From Polyangiaceae bacterium (GTDB taxonomy: Bacteria > Myxococcota_A > Polyangia > Polyangiales > Polyangiaceae): a stretch of DNA of 64,000 nucleotides. Location of the stretch: assembly GCA_020633235.1 (NCBI GenBank), contig JACKEA010000004.1, forward strand, positions 558,001-622,000. Direction: 5' to 3'. The notes under the pieces are model-generated. The model saw only the letters and a list, made by a program, of their open reading frames with translations. It had not been told where the DNA came from and did not search any database. Positions 43,368-51,811 of the stretch are shown here, piece after piece; positions within the stretch are counted from its first letter, which is position 1, and the number at the start of each line of letters is the position of its first letter. The translations under genes were made by a program, and so were the position numbers.

Positions 43368-44377
43368 TGCGACGAACGCTCTTGGCCGCGGCCGTGCTCG
43401 GCGCGTGCGCGCCCGCTCCACAGCGGCAGGTCCGTGCCGCGCCGCCGGCGCCGCCGGAGCGCACCGCGCCCGCGTCGGCCGCGCCGGAGCCCGCGCCCGC
43501 GCCGGTGGCGGCGCCGAAACCCGCCGCGCTGCCGGTCTACGACGGCGTGAGCTTCCGCCAAGTGCTGGATGTGCCGATCCACTATGTTGCCTTCGCGCCG
43601 TCCGGAAAGGTGGCAGCCGTGGGGGAAGACGTCTGGGTCGGGGATGGGGCGTCCTTGAAGAAGCTGCCCGCGCCGGGACCCGCGCTCGCGGACGTCCGCG
43701 TGTATTTCGGACGCGACGACCAGCCCCGGCTGATGGGCGCCGAGGGCGGCGCGCCGGTGTACCGACGTTTCCGCGGCGGACGTTGGCAGAGCGGTGCGAC
43801 GGAGATCGGACGGCTCGGCAGCGGCAAGTCCGCACCGCTGTTTGGAGTGCTGGGCAACGACGACCCGGAGGTGGTGTGCAAGGTCGGCGACGGCTGCATC
43901 GTGAAGCGACGCAGCGGGTGGCAGACGATCACGCCGCCGGAGGGACGCCCCAGCGTCTCCCTCGAGCATGGGACGACCTGGGCGCTCGCCCCCGCGACGC
44001 TTCTACGTCTCGAGAGCGAGGGCTTCCGTGCGTTCGGCGGGACGTTGCCCTTTTCCCACGCGACGGCCATCAGCGCGACGAGCGAACGCGACGTGTGGGT
44101 CGCGGAGCCTGACGCGCTCTATCGCTTCGACGGCAAGAGCTGGGCTCGGCTCGACGCACCGGTCGACGGGATCGCCGGCGTGTGGGCAGCCGCCGAAAAG
44201 GACGTCTGGGTCGTCGGCCAGGGCGGCGCCGTGCACTACGACGGCGCGACGTGGTCCCGCGTAAAGGAGCCGTCGGGGGCCCTGCGTCTGGCCACGGGCC
44301 CGTCCGCCGCGGACGTGTGGCTTGCCGGCAAAGCCGGCCTCTTTCACGCCGTTACCGCGGCGGACCAACAAGACTAG
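43367..44377 (+). CDS. Lipoprotein with beta-propeller-like domain
   Basis: A 336-residue lipoprotein (lipobox C14, AVLGACAP) with a Pro/Ala-rich spacer (to about residue 50). A propeller-like domain of repeated short strands follows: VAFAPSGKVAAVGEDVWVGD, ATSERDVWVAEPDALYRFDG, AAAEKDVWVVGQGGAVHYDG, SAADVWLAGKAGLFH. Coupled with the expansin-like gene (TAATG). Ligand unknown. The dispersed CCGCGGCGGACCAACA motif overlaps the gene's end. Confidence 0.65.
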   Translation: MRRTLLAAAVLGACAPAPQRQVRAAPPAPPERTAPASAAPEPAPAPVAAPKPAALPVYDGVSFRQVLDVPIHYVAFAPSGKVAAVGEDVWVGDGASLKKLPAPGPALADVRVYFGRDDQPRLMGAEGGAPVYRRFRGGRWQSGATEIGRLGSGKSAPLFGVLGNDDPEVVCKVGDGCIVKRRSGWQTITPPEGRPSVSLEHGTTWALAPATLLRLESEGFRAFGGTLPFSHATAISATSERDVWVAEPDALYRFDGKSWARLDAPVDGIAGVWAAAEKDVWVVGQGGAVHYDGATWSRVKEPSGALRLATGPSAADVWLAGKAGLFHAVTAADQQD

Positions 44378-44479
44378 GAACGGTACCCCGCCCGCTTCCC
44401 TGCTCCGTGCGTCCGCAACACAGGGGTGGTGACGCACGGAAACCTGGGAGGAGTCGCGAGGCCCTCGCGTCGCGAGAAC

Positions 44480-44707
44480 CGTTCGGCCCCGAACGATTTC
44501 CGACGCGCCGAACCCCGCGTTGCGCTCGCTCCCTCGCGCCCTTGCGCGCCTCGAGAACCGTTCGGCCCCGAACGATTTCCGGCGCGTTGTACCCGGCGTT
44601 GCGCTCGCGCCGTCGCGCGTCGCGAGAACCGTTCGGCCCCGAACGGTTCTCTGCGCCAGCGCGCCGCTACCCCTTCTCGTTCCACGACATCCGTTCGGCC
44701 CCGAACG
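44480..44707. repeat. Palindrome cluster 2 (four copies)
   Basis: Four copies of CGTTCGGCCCCGAACG at 44480-44495, 44559-44574, 44630-44645 and 44692-44707. Most carry the GAGAAC left flank and ATTT right flank. Spacing shrinks (79, 71, 62 nt). The surrounding 430 nt (44378-44806) has no credible gene. Confidence 0.85.
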
Positions 44708-44806
44708 ATTTTCGGCGAACGACGGATGGAGGAGTCGCGAGGCGTTGCAGGTCGGAGCGAAGTGGAAAAGGAACGATTGGCCGAAGGCGGATCTCCGAGA
44801 TTACGC

Positions 44807-44965
44807 GAACCGCTGCGCGAGCACCTCTTCGGTGGGCGTTGCGAGCGCCATGGCGATGTGAACCGCTGCGCGAGCACCTCTTCGGTGGGCGTTGCGAGCG
44901 CCATGACTATGTGAACCGCTGCGCGAGCACCTCGCCGGCGCGGGTTGCGAGCGCCATGATCGTGA
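44807..44965 (-). repeat. 53-bp tandem copies of the GMC oxidoreductase 3' end
   Basis: Units start at 44807, 44860 and 44913. The one at 44913 is the real gene end (encoding ALATRAGEVLAQRFT); the two beyond the stop repeat it almost exactly (GAACCGCTGCGCGAGCACCT ...). 53 is not a multiple of 3, so the copies do not extend the protein. Confidence 0.92.
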
Positions 44966-46874
44966 GCTGTGGGTTCACCGCGATGCTGGTGGGCACGACG
45001 CTGCCGTCCACGATGTAGAGCCCTGGTACTTCGTGGCTCTCGAAGGAGGGGTCCACGACGCTGGTTTCCGGATCCGTACCCATGCGGCAGGTGCCGAGGG
45101 GGTGGAACGCGACCATGGTGACGTCGAGGCCGCCGGGGCAGGCGTTTTCCAGGCGATCGACATCTGCGGTGGTGGTCAGCTCGTCGAAGCCGTGGATCTC
45201 GGTGTACGCGGCCTTGGCGCCGGCCGCGAAGAACACGCGGGCGATGGCGGCGCTGCCGCGGGCGAGGAGCTTCCGCTCGCGGCGGCCGAGCTTGTAGAGG
45301 GCGAGGGGGCGACCCTTGGGACCGAGCACGATGCGGCCGCTGGGCTCGTCTTCCACCATCACACCGAAGGACGCGATGCGATCGTAGTTCTCCATCACGT
45401 CCACGTAGCGTTGGCCGACGAAGGGGAACATCGTGGCGCCCATGTCCAGCGGCGCGCTGGCGCCCAAGATCAGGATGCCGTCGCGATGGAACTGGTCGAT
45501 GCCGTGGCCTTGAGGCACGTGCTCGAAGCCGCGGATCTCCTCGTCGAAGATGGCGCTGACGCTGGTGGCCGGATGAATGGTGAGGTTCTTGCCGACCTGT
45601 CCGTTCGCGGTGGCGAGACCCTGGCGCATGAGGAGCACCGGAGTTTGCAGCGCGCCACACGCCAAGATTACACCGCGAGCGCGCACCTCGAGACGCCGGC
45701 CGCCGCTCACGCAGCGACCGCGCACGCCAACGGCGCGGCCGTTCTCCACGATGACCTCGTCCACCTTGAAGCCCGTGACCAGCTGCGCGCCGCGAGACAG
45801 AGCCATGGGCACGTAGGACACGTTGGTGCTGCGTTTGGCGTCCGTGGGGCAGCCCCACTGGCACACGCCCTGACCGTCGCACTCGGGAGCGTTGCGCGGC
45901 ACGGGAAAGTGGCTCCAACCCAGGGTGTCACAGCCGCGACCGAGCACCTCCGCCGGCTTACCGCGTTCCTTGGCACCGTTGGCGCCGATCTCCAGCGTGC
46001 GCTCGACCTTGTCGTAGTACGGCTTCATGCCGTCCGGCGACAGCGCCTCGAGACCGAGGTCGCTCTGCCAGCGCTCGAGGATCCACGGCGGCGTGCGCAA
46101 GCAGGTGCCCGCGTTGATGGTGGTCGACCCGCCCACGGTGCGGCCTTGTGGGATCGGGATCACACAGTTGCCCACGACGCCGGTGAGCCCGCCGTCGCGA
46201 TACAGCTTGCGCGTGGCGGGAATGGTGCGCCGATCGAAGTCCTGACGTTGGTTGTACTCGCCCTCCTCCAGGAGCAGAACGGCGACGCCGCGCTCCGCGA
46301 GCTCCTTGGCCACCACGGCGCCGCCGGCGCCGGTGCCCACCACCACCACGTCGCATTCCAGCGTCTCGTCCAGCTCCGCGGCACTGGTGACCTGCTGCAT
46401 CCAGCGCTGCTTCTCCGGCTGAGCCTGCGGGCTCTGCCACACGCAACCGAAGGAGTGGTACACGTCCAAGTCGTCGAAGTACGCATTCTTGAGCGGGTAC
46501 GTCAGCGCCATGAACGCCGCGCGGCGCAGCAGATCGCCCTCGTGCAGGCTCCACACGAGCTCTGCGCGCCGCTCGGGCGACAGCGCGGTGAAGCGCCGAC
46601 CCGTGCGCAGCCGCGCCAGCTGCTCCAAGCTCGCGAGCAACTTCGCGTAACGCGCCGGCGTTCCTTCGCCGAACGAGCCGAGCAGCCGCGCCAAGCGATC
46701 CACCGCCGCGTCGCCTGCCGGCGCCAGCATGCGACCGCCGGGGATCACCGCTTCCGCCAGCGCCCGCGCGACGTGCGCGCCGCGGTCGCCGAACACCTGC
46801 CGACCGAAGGCTCCGGGCTCCGGCTTCTTCTGGACGCGCGCGACGGGCACGTCGACCACTGCGGCCTGCGTCAT
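44907..46874 (-). CDS. GMC-family FAD oxidoreductase (long-chain alcohol/sterol oxidase type)
   Basis: A 655-residue flavoenzyme. An N-terminal helical region (about 20-130, RALAEAVIPGGRML) resembles the gluconate-dehydrogenase gamma-like domain of long-chain alcohol oxidases. The FAD fold starts CDVVVVGTGAGGAVVAKELA. GMC signatures are GRTVGGSTTINAGTCLRTP and CQWGCPTDAKRSTNVSYVP. The C-terminal active-site motifs are FHPLGTCRMGTDP and SIAVNPQLTIMALATRA. Likely oxidises a lipid or terpenoid alcohol. The ATG overlaps the stop of the 156-residue protein gene (46871-46874) in a GntR-led operon. Confidence 0.82.
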   Translation of the reverse strand: MTQAAVVDVPVARVQKKPEPGAFGRQVFGDRGAHVARALAEAVIPGGRMLAPAGDAAVDRLARLLGSFGEGTPARYAKLLASLEQLARLRTGRRFTALSPERRAELVWSLHEGDLLRRAAFMALTYPLKNAYFDDLDVYHSFGCVWQSPQAQPEKQRWMQQVTSAAELDETLECDVVVVGTGAGGAVVAKELAERGVAVLLLEEGEYNQRQDFDRRTIPATRKLYRDGGLTGVVGNCVIPIPQGRTVGGSTTINAGTCLRTPPWILERWQSDLGLEALSPDGMKPYYDKVERTLEIGANGAKERGKPAEVLGRGCDTLGWSHFPVPRNAPECDGQGVCQWGCPTDAKRSTNVSYVPMALSRGAQLVTGFKVDEVIVENGRAVGVRGRCVSGGRRLEVRARGVILACGALQTPVLLMRQGLATANGQVGKNLTIHPATSVSAIFDEEIRGFEHVPQGHGIDQFHRDGILILGASAPLDMGATMFPFVGQRYVDVMENYDRIASFGVMVEDEPSGRIVLGPKGRPLALYKLGRRERKLLARGSAAIARVFFAAGAKAAYTEIHGFDELTTTADVDRLENACPGGLDVTMVAFHPLGTCRMGTDPETSVVDPSFESHEVPGLYIVDGSVVPTSIAVNPQLTIMALATRAGEVLAQRFT

Positions 46875-47341
46875 GTCGCCTCCAGCAGAGCGGGACGAGC
46901 CGCGCGGAACGTGCGCAGGAACGGGACCAGATCCCGCACCAGATTGAAGCGGACCAGGGCCGACCCGAGGCGATTGCCGTCGCCGTCCGTGATGACCCCG
47001 GGCAGCGTGGTCATGGACTTCAGCGGGTGGCGCCAGGTCGGCGATTTGTGCCCGGAGAACCGGTAGCGCTCGCCCTCCGGGCCGCGAAACTCGATGTCGT
47101 AACCGATGCGGCCGCCGAGCGGGCGTACCTCCAACGTACCCGTTCCCGGCGCGTGCTCCGCCAGGCCTTCCGCGAACACCGTACCCACGAGCCGCATGCT
47201 GCCGCGCCGGAGGTACGCCACTGCGTCCGTGGCGTCCGCCTCCAGCTCGAACCAGAACACGCGCCGCCCGCTGCCGTCGTCCGGCGTCCAGGTTCCGCGC
47301 ATCGCTTCCGAAAAACCGTACAGCGCCAGGGCCATGCTCAC
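46871..47341 (-). CDS. Conserved small protein of the GMC operon
   Basis: A 156-residue soluble protein (MALALYGFSEAMRGTWTPDD ... YRFSGHKSPTWRHPL). It looks beta-rich, like a lipocalin or START-like sheet, but no family is recognised. GTG at 47341 overlaps the gntR stop (GTGA); an ATG two codons inside is equally possible. Sandwiched by 4-nt overlaps between gntR and the GMC oxidoreductase, it may bind the same lipid or partner the oxidase. Confidence 0.6.
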   Translation of the reverse strand: MSMALALYGFSEAMRGTWTPDDGSGRRVFWFELEADATDAVAYLRRGSMRLVGTVFAEGLAEHAPGTGTLEVRPLGGRIGYDIEFRGPEGERYRFSGHKSPTWRHPLKSMTTLPGVITDGDGNRLGSALVRFNLVRDLVPFLRTFRAARPALLEAT

Positions 47342-48066
47342 TCCAAGCTCTCCGCCCGGACGGCGGCGTCCACCAACGCGCGTCCGTTCGCGCGCAAGTA
47401 CTCCACGGCGACCTTCTCCGCCGTCTCCCCGTTCTTTTCCTCGATTGCTTGCGCGATCTTCTCGAGCCGCGTGCGCGTGTGCTCGCCGTCGGCGAACGCC
47501 TCACGGAACACGTGCGCGCGCGAGCCGTAGATGGCGAACATGGAGTTCGCCACCAGCACGAAGATGCGATTGTTGGTCGCCTGCAGCATGGAGCGGAAGA
47601 ACCCGAGCTCCAGCTCTTGGATGCGTTCCGGATCCGCCTCGGCGCTCTCGAGCTTCGCGAGCGCATGCCGCATCCGCTTCAGGTCGTCCTTCGTGCGCCG
47701 CTCAGCCGCGAGCCGCGCCAGGAATCCGCCCATCAGCGTGCGCGCTTCGATCACGTCCGACAGCGCCGCGCGGTCGATCCCCGCCGAGCGGAACACCCAG
47801 TGGCTGAGCAGCTGCGCCCCGGCGGACTCGAGCGGATCCAACACCACCGAGCCGATGCCGTGGCGTGTGGAGATGAAACCCAACTGCTCCAGCCGCATGA
47901 GCGCGTGCTTCAACGAGGTGCGATTGACCCGCAGCTTTTCCGCCAGCGCTCGCTCCGCTGGCAGGGTGGCCCCCTTGTCGTAGCGGCCGGAAAGGATCTC
48001 GTCTCGCAGCTTGGCGGTGACCAAATCGACCAAACTGCGGCGTTCCAAGGGATCTTCAGCTGACAT
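47338..48066 (-). CDS. GntR-family regulator (FadR subgroup)
   Basis: A 242-residue regulator. The winged helix is at about 10-75 (LRDEILSGRYDKGATLPAER, LRVNRTSLKHALMRLEQLGF). The C-terminal FCD-type helical effector domain contains metal or ligand histidine candidates. It heads the gntR-156-aa-GMC operon and probably represses it until a lipid or acid effector appears. The inverted repeat over its own -10 box (48082-48098) fits autoregulation. Confidence 0.82.
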   Translation of the reverse strand: MSAEDPLERRSLVDLVTAKLRDEILSGRYDKGATLPAERALAEKLRVNRTSLKHALMRLEQLGFISTRHGIGSVVLDPLESAGAQLLSHWVFRSAGIDRAALSDVIEARTLMGGFLARLAAERRTKDDLKRMRHALAKLESAEADPERIQELELGFFRSMLQATNNRIFVLVANSMFAIYGSRAHVFREAFADGEHTRTRLEKIAQAIEEKNGETAEKVAVEYLRANGRALVDAAVRAESLE

Positions 48067-48081
48067 GGGCACCCAGTGACT

Positions 48082-48098
48082 CAGTGGATGAGCCACTG
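48082..48098 (-). promoter_or_regulatory. Candidate GntR operator overlapping the -10 box
   Basis: CAGTGG-ATGAG-CCACTG is an inverted repeat centred on 48090. A TACAGT -10 box for gntR (minus strand, 48095-48100) overlaps its edge, as expected for a repressor site. Confidence 0.5.
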
Positions 48099-48219
48099 TA
48101 CCAGGCCCAAGGCTGCCGTTCAAGGGGATTGCTGGTCCGTCGCGATCCCCGTCACGTCCCGACGCCCTACACGTCGTTCGAACTTGCGGCCCCCTCGCCT
48201 TGGGGCGCACAAATGAGCG

Positions 48220-49946
48220 ATGACCTGGCTTGTGCGCGGGGCGCTGATCGGGCTGCTGGCGATGGGGCTCGGCGCGTGCCAATCCCTCGTTGGCATCGAG
48301 GACACGACGCTCGAGAGTCCCGACGCGAGCAGCGGGGGAGCGGCGGGCTCCGGGGGCAGCGCGGGTACCGCTGGCAGTGGCGCCGCTGGCAGCGGTGGCG
48401 TTGCGGGCAGCGGTGGCGTCGCAGGCAGCGGCGGCACGGCGGGCACTGGCGGCACTGGCGCGCGGCGGGCACTGGCGGCGCGGCGGGCACTGGCGGCGCG
48501 GCGGGCAGCGGTGGCGCGGCCGGAGGCGGCGGCACGTGCAGCGGCTACACCGTGGCGGCCGCGCCCGCAGTGCTCGCCGTGGAGCCGGGCAAGAGCGGCG
48601 ATCTCGACATCACCCTCGGGAACGGCAGCTGCGGCGCGAGCACCCTCACGCTGGTGTCACCCCCCGGAAACGTGAGCGCGTCCCCTGCCGGCATCGCGGC
48701 GGGGCTCACGACCGGCAAGCTCACGGTGAACGTGGGCGCCGCGGTCCAGCCCGGTCAGTACCCGCTCACCGTCAAGGCGACGACGGCAACCGACAGCGCG
48801 ACCACGCCGGTCCTGCTCGCCGTGAAGAACACCCCCGGCACACTGGACCAAAGCTTCGACCAGGACGGCATCCTGGTGCCCACGCCCGGCGACACGAGTC
48901 GTCGCGCCGTGGCGGTGGCCATGTTCGACAATGGCGAGGCGATCGTGGGCGCCACGAGCAACACCGCGGGTTGGGATCTGATCAAGCTGAAGATCGACGG
49001 TACCGTGGATTCCAGCTTCAATCCGGTGCTGCCCACCAGCGGAACGCTGCGGGACGTGGCCGTCACGGCGGACGGCAAGATCGTGGTGGCCGGGGACATG
49101 GGCGGGCAAATCACGGTGCTCCGGTTCCACGCCGACGGTTCACCGGATCAGTCCTTCGATTCCGACGGCAAGGCGCAAGTGTCGAACGTTGCGTTCGCCG
49201 GCGCCTCGCAGACGGCGGCAGCGTGTGCCGTGGACTCCGCGGGCAACGTCGTCATCGTGGGCTGGGCCCAGACCCAGGGTGTGGTTGCGCGGATGCTGGC
49301 CAACGGCCAACCCGACACGGGCTTCGATGGCCTCTACGGCGCCATCACCGTCGCCGGCGTGAAGTTCAGGGACGTGGGCTTGCAGTCCACCGGCAAGATC
49401 ATCGCCACGGCACCGAAGACGAACACCAATCCGGACTTCTTCTTTGCGCGTGTTTCGTTGACCGGGCAGGTCGAGCTCACCAAATCCTACAACCTCAACG
49501 TGGAGGAGCCGAACGGCCTTGCCATGCTCCCGAACGACGACTTCGTCACGGTCGGTGGCTATTCGGGCGCGGGCGCACCCACCATGGCGAGACTCAGCGG
49601 CTCCACGCTGGACGCGGTGAGCAGCTACGGCACGAATGGCCACGTGGCTCTTCCATCGGTGAGCGCGCCGTTCTGGGTCATCTTCGGGGTCACGGCCACG
49701 CCCGACGGCAAAGTGGTGGCGGTGGGAAACGGCGGTGCGAGCACGAGCTGGTCGAGCTTCATCTTCCGCGTGGACGCCGCCGGCAAGGTGGACACGACGT
49801 TCGCGAGCAACGGTCTCTTGACGTTCCCCGCGACGGGAACCCCGAAAACGTACCTCACGGCGCTGTCCAACACCGTCGGCGGTCGCGTGCTGGTCGCAGG
49901 GCGCAACGAGACGCAGGGCCTGGTCGTCATTCGCGTGTGGAACTGA
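48220..49946 (+). pseudogene. Lipoprotein with seven-stranded-repeat propeller, frameshifted in its linker
   Basis: The first frame (from ATG 48220) encodes a good lipoprotein signal (MTWLVRGALIGLLAMGLGAC, C20) and a Gly-rich linker. After about 48458 that frame degenerates into Ala/Arg, while the linker and a 460-residue domain continue in another frame to 49946 (AGTGGAAGSGGAAGG ... VLVAGRNETQGLVVIRVWN). The second part has a delta-60-type propeller repeat (LDQSFDQDGILV, PDQSFDSDGKAQVS, VDTTFASNGLLTF). Comparing the 18-bp repeat units suggests one missing G near 48458-48462 (GGCGCGCGG where GGCGGCGCGG is expected). A true mutation, phase variation, or a sequencing error are all possible. Confidence 0.7.
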
Positions 49947-49994
49947 GCGCGACGGGATTCGCGCCGGACCAACGACAGAGCGCGATGCCACCCA

Positions 49995-50061
49995 TGTCCG
50001 AATTCCGGACATTTTGCCCCGCTCACTCGCGACCCCCCCTCAAATGTCCGCTTTTCGGACA
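49995..50061. repeat. Double-hairpin element, copy 2 (inverted relative to copy 1)
   Basis: TGTCCGAATTCCGGACA (49995-50011) and TGTCCGCTTTTCGGACA (50045-50061) flank CCGCTCACTCGC and a C-run. This is the reverse complement of the layout at 2911-2978. It lies between a lipoprotein gene and a radical SAM gene. The dispersed motif GATTCGCGCCGGACCAAC is just upstream (49956-49973). Confidence 0.75.
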
Positions 50062-50140
50062 TCGCACGCTTCCGCGCGCGTGACACGGTTTTGACCTGAG
50101 TCATTTCGAGAAAATGCGGGCGTGGGAGCCTCGGTCCCGC

Positions 50141-51364
50141 ATGACCGAGCTCGACCATCGTTCGCTGTACCGCCTCCCCTGGAACCTCTCCGACAACCCC
50201 ATCGTGTGGTTGGAACCGACGCAACAGTGCAACCTCGCGTGTGACGGCTGCTACCGGAAGAACGTCAAGACGCACAAACCGGTGGACGAGGTCGTAGCGG
50301 AGCTCGAAACCTTCGCGCGCCTGAGGAACTTCGATGGCGTGTCCATCGCGGGTGGGGATCCGCTGTGTCATCCGGACGTGGTGGAGATCGTGCGCCGCGT
50401 GACCTGGATGGGGCGCAAGGCGATCTTGAACACCAACGGCCTCGCCCTCAGCCGGGAGCTGTTGGTGGACCTGAAGAAGGCCGGGCTCGTCGGCCTCACC
50501 TTCCATGTGGACTCGCGTCAGGGGCGCCCGGGGTGGCGCAACAAGACCGAGACGCAAATGAACGAGCTGCGGCAAGAGCTGGCTGAGCTGGTGGCTGGCG
50601 TGGGCGGGCTCGCCACGGCGTTCAACTCCACGGTGTACGAAGACACGCTGGAGCAGGTGCCGGACATTTTGGATTGGGCCGGCAAGAACATCGACATCGT
50701 GCACACCGTAGTGTTCATCACGTATCGCGCGGCGGCGCCGGAGAAGTACGACTACTTCGCCCACGGCAAGAAGATCGACATGGAGGAGATCGTGTACTCC
50801 TCCACCCAGCAGCGGCGCACGGACATCAGCTCCCGCGAGGTGGTGAAGGTCATTCAGCGGCGGCACCCCGAGTTCATGCCCGCCGCGTATCTGAATGGAA
50901 CCGAGAAGCCCGACACCTTCAAGTGGCTGCTCGCCCTGCGCGTCGGTTCCAAGTCGCACATTCACGGCTACGCCGGCCCCAAGTTCCTGGAAGCCATGCA
51001 GAGCGGCTACCACTTCGTGAACGGCCGCTACCTCGCGTACTCCTCGCCCGGTGCTCTCGGCATGGGGCGCACCCTGCTCGCCAGCGGCTTCTGGGATCGC
51101 GGTCTCCGCTCGGCGGCGGGGCGCTTCGCGAAGAACGTGGTCGGCGATCCGCTGGAGCTCGTCCGCCCGCAGCGCGTCCAAGCGGTGATGGTGATCCAGC
51201 CCATCGACCTGCTCGAAGACGGGCGCCAGAACATGTGCGATGGCTGCCCCGATATGACGCTCCACGAAGGGCGCCTCGCCTGGTCCTGCCGCCTCGAGGA
51301 GCTGACGAACTTCGGCTGCTTCGTGAACACCGTCCCCAAGGCACCGAGCGCAAACCCGAGCTAG
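50141..51364 (+). CDS. Radical SAM protein with C-terminal cysteine cluster
   Basis: A 407-residue radical SAM enzyme. The cluster motif is C30-x3-C34-x2-C37 (CNLACDGC), with VSIAGGDPLCHPD as the GGE-like SAM motif and ILNTNG. The C-terminus has CDGCPDMTLHEGRLAWSC and a later NFGCFV, a likely auxiliary cluster. ATG at 50141 (MTELDHRSLYRL) is preferred to 50114. No structural partner gene is adjacent. It is only distantly similar to the radical SAM enzyme at 8611-9831. Confidence 0.72.
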   Translation: MTELDHRSLYRLPWNLSDNPIVWLEPTQQCNLACDGCYRKNVKTHKPVDEVVAELETFARLRNFDGVSIAGGDPLCHPDVVEIVRRVTWMGRKAILNTNGLALSRELLVDLKKAGLVGLTFHVDSRQGRPGWRNKTETQMNELRQELAELVAGVGGLATAFNSTVYEDTLEQVPDILDWAGKNIDIVHTVVFITYRAAAPEKYDYFAHGKKIDMEEIVYSSTQQRRTDISSREVVKVIQRRHPEFMPAAYLNGTEKPDTFKWLLALRVGSKSHIHGYAGPKFLEAMQSGYHFVNGRYLAYSSPGALGMGRTLLASGFWDRGLRSAAGRFAKNVVGDPLELVRPQRVQAVMVIQPIDLLEDGRQNMCDGCPDMTLHEGRLAWSCRLEELTNFGCFVNTVPKAPSANPS

Positions 51365-51389
51365 CAGGGGGATCGAGCGCGCGGAAAAC

Positions 51390-51580
51390 CGTTCGGTTCC
51401 GAACGAATTGCTATGCGGGGGGATCGAGCGCGCGGAGAACCGTTCGGAACCGAACGATTGGCGTCGAGCGTGACCCCAAACGCGTCCGAGGGGGGTGTCG
51501 AGCGCCCGGAAAACCGTTCGGAACCGAACGAATTGCTATGCGGGGTGTCGAGCGCGCGGAGAATCGTTCGGAGCCGAACG
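51390..51580. repeat. Palindrome cluster 3 (two tandem 125-bp blocks)
   Basis: Copies of CGTTCGGNNCCGAACG at 51390, 51441, 51515 and 51565, with loops TT, AA, AA and AG. They alternate between a GAATTGCTATGCGGGG flank and a GATTGGCGTCGAGCGTGACC flank, so the array is a duplication of a two-palindrome unit of about 125 bp. The gap (51365-51811) has no credible gene. A TACTCT -10-like box for the Sel1 gene lies at 51737-51742. Confidence 0.85.
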
Positions 51581-51811
51581 ATTGGCGTCGAGCGTGACCC
51601 CGAACGCGTCCGAGGGGGTGTCGATCGCGCGGGAACGGGATGTGCAAACACGTCCTCGCCTCTGCGGAACACCTTCCACGGCTGTCCACGTTTCCTGTTG
51701 GCCCGCCGCGGAACCACGCGGCTGCGGCCGCGCGTGCTACTCTCTGCAGACGGACTGCAAAGCGGGCGGGAGCGCGAAATCGGGGACGCGGCGACCCGCG
51801 AAGGCTGCAAG

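Noticed and set aside
44374..45918. 514-codon minus-strand frame spanning the palindrome cluster
   Set aside because: Runs through repeats and a frame of the GMC gene; composition is Arg/Gly/Ser-rich with no motif.
51390..51580. CRISPR array
   Set aside because: The repeated unit is a palindrome with variable spacing, the intervening DNA is itself repeated, and no cas gene is nearby.
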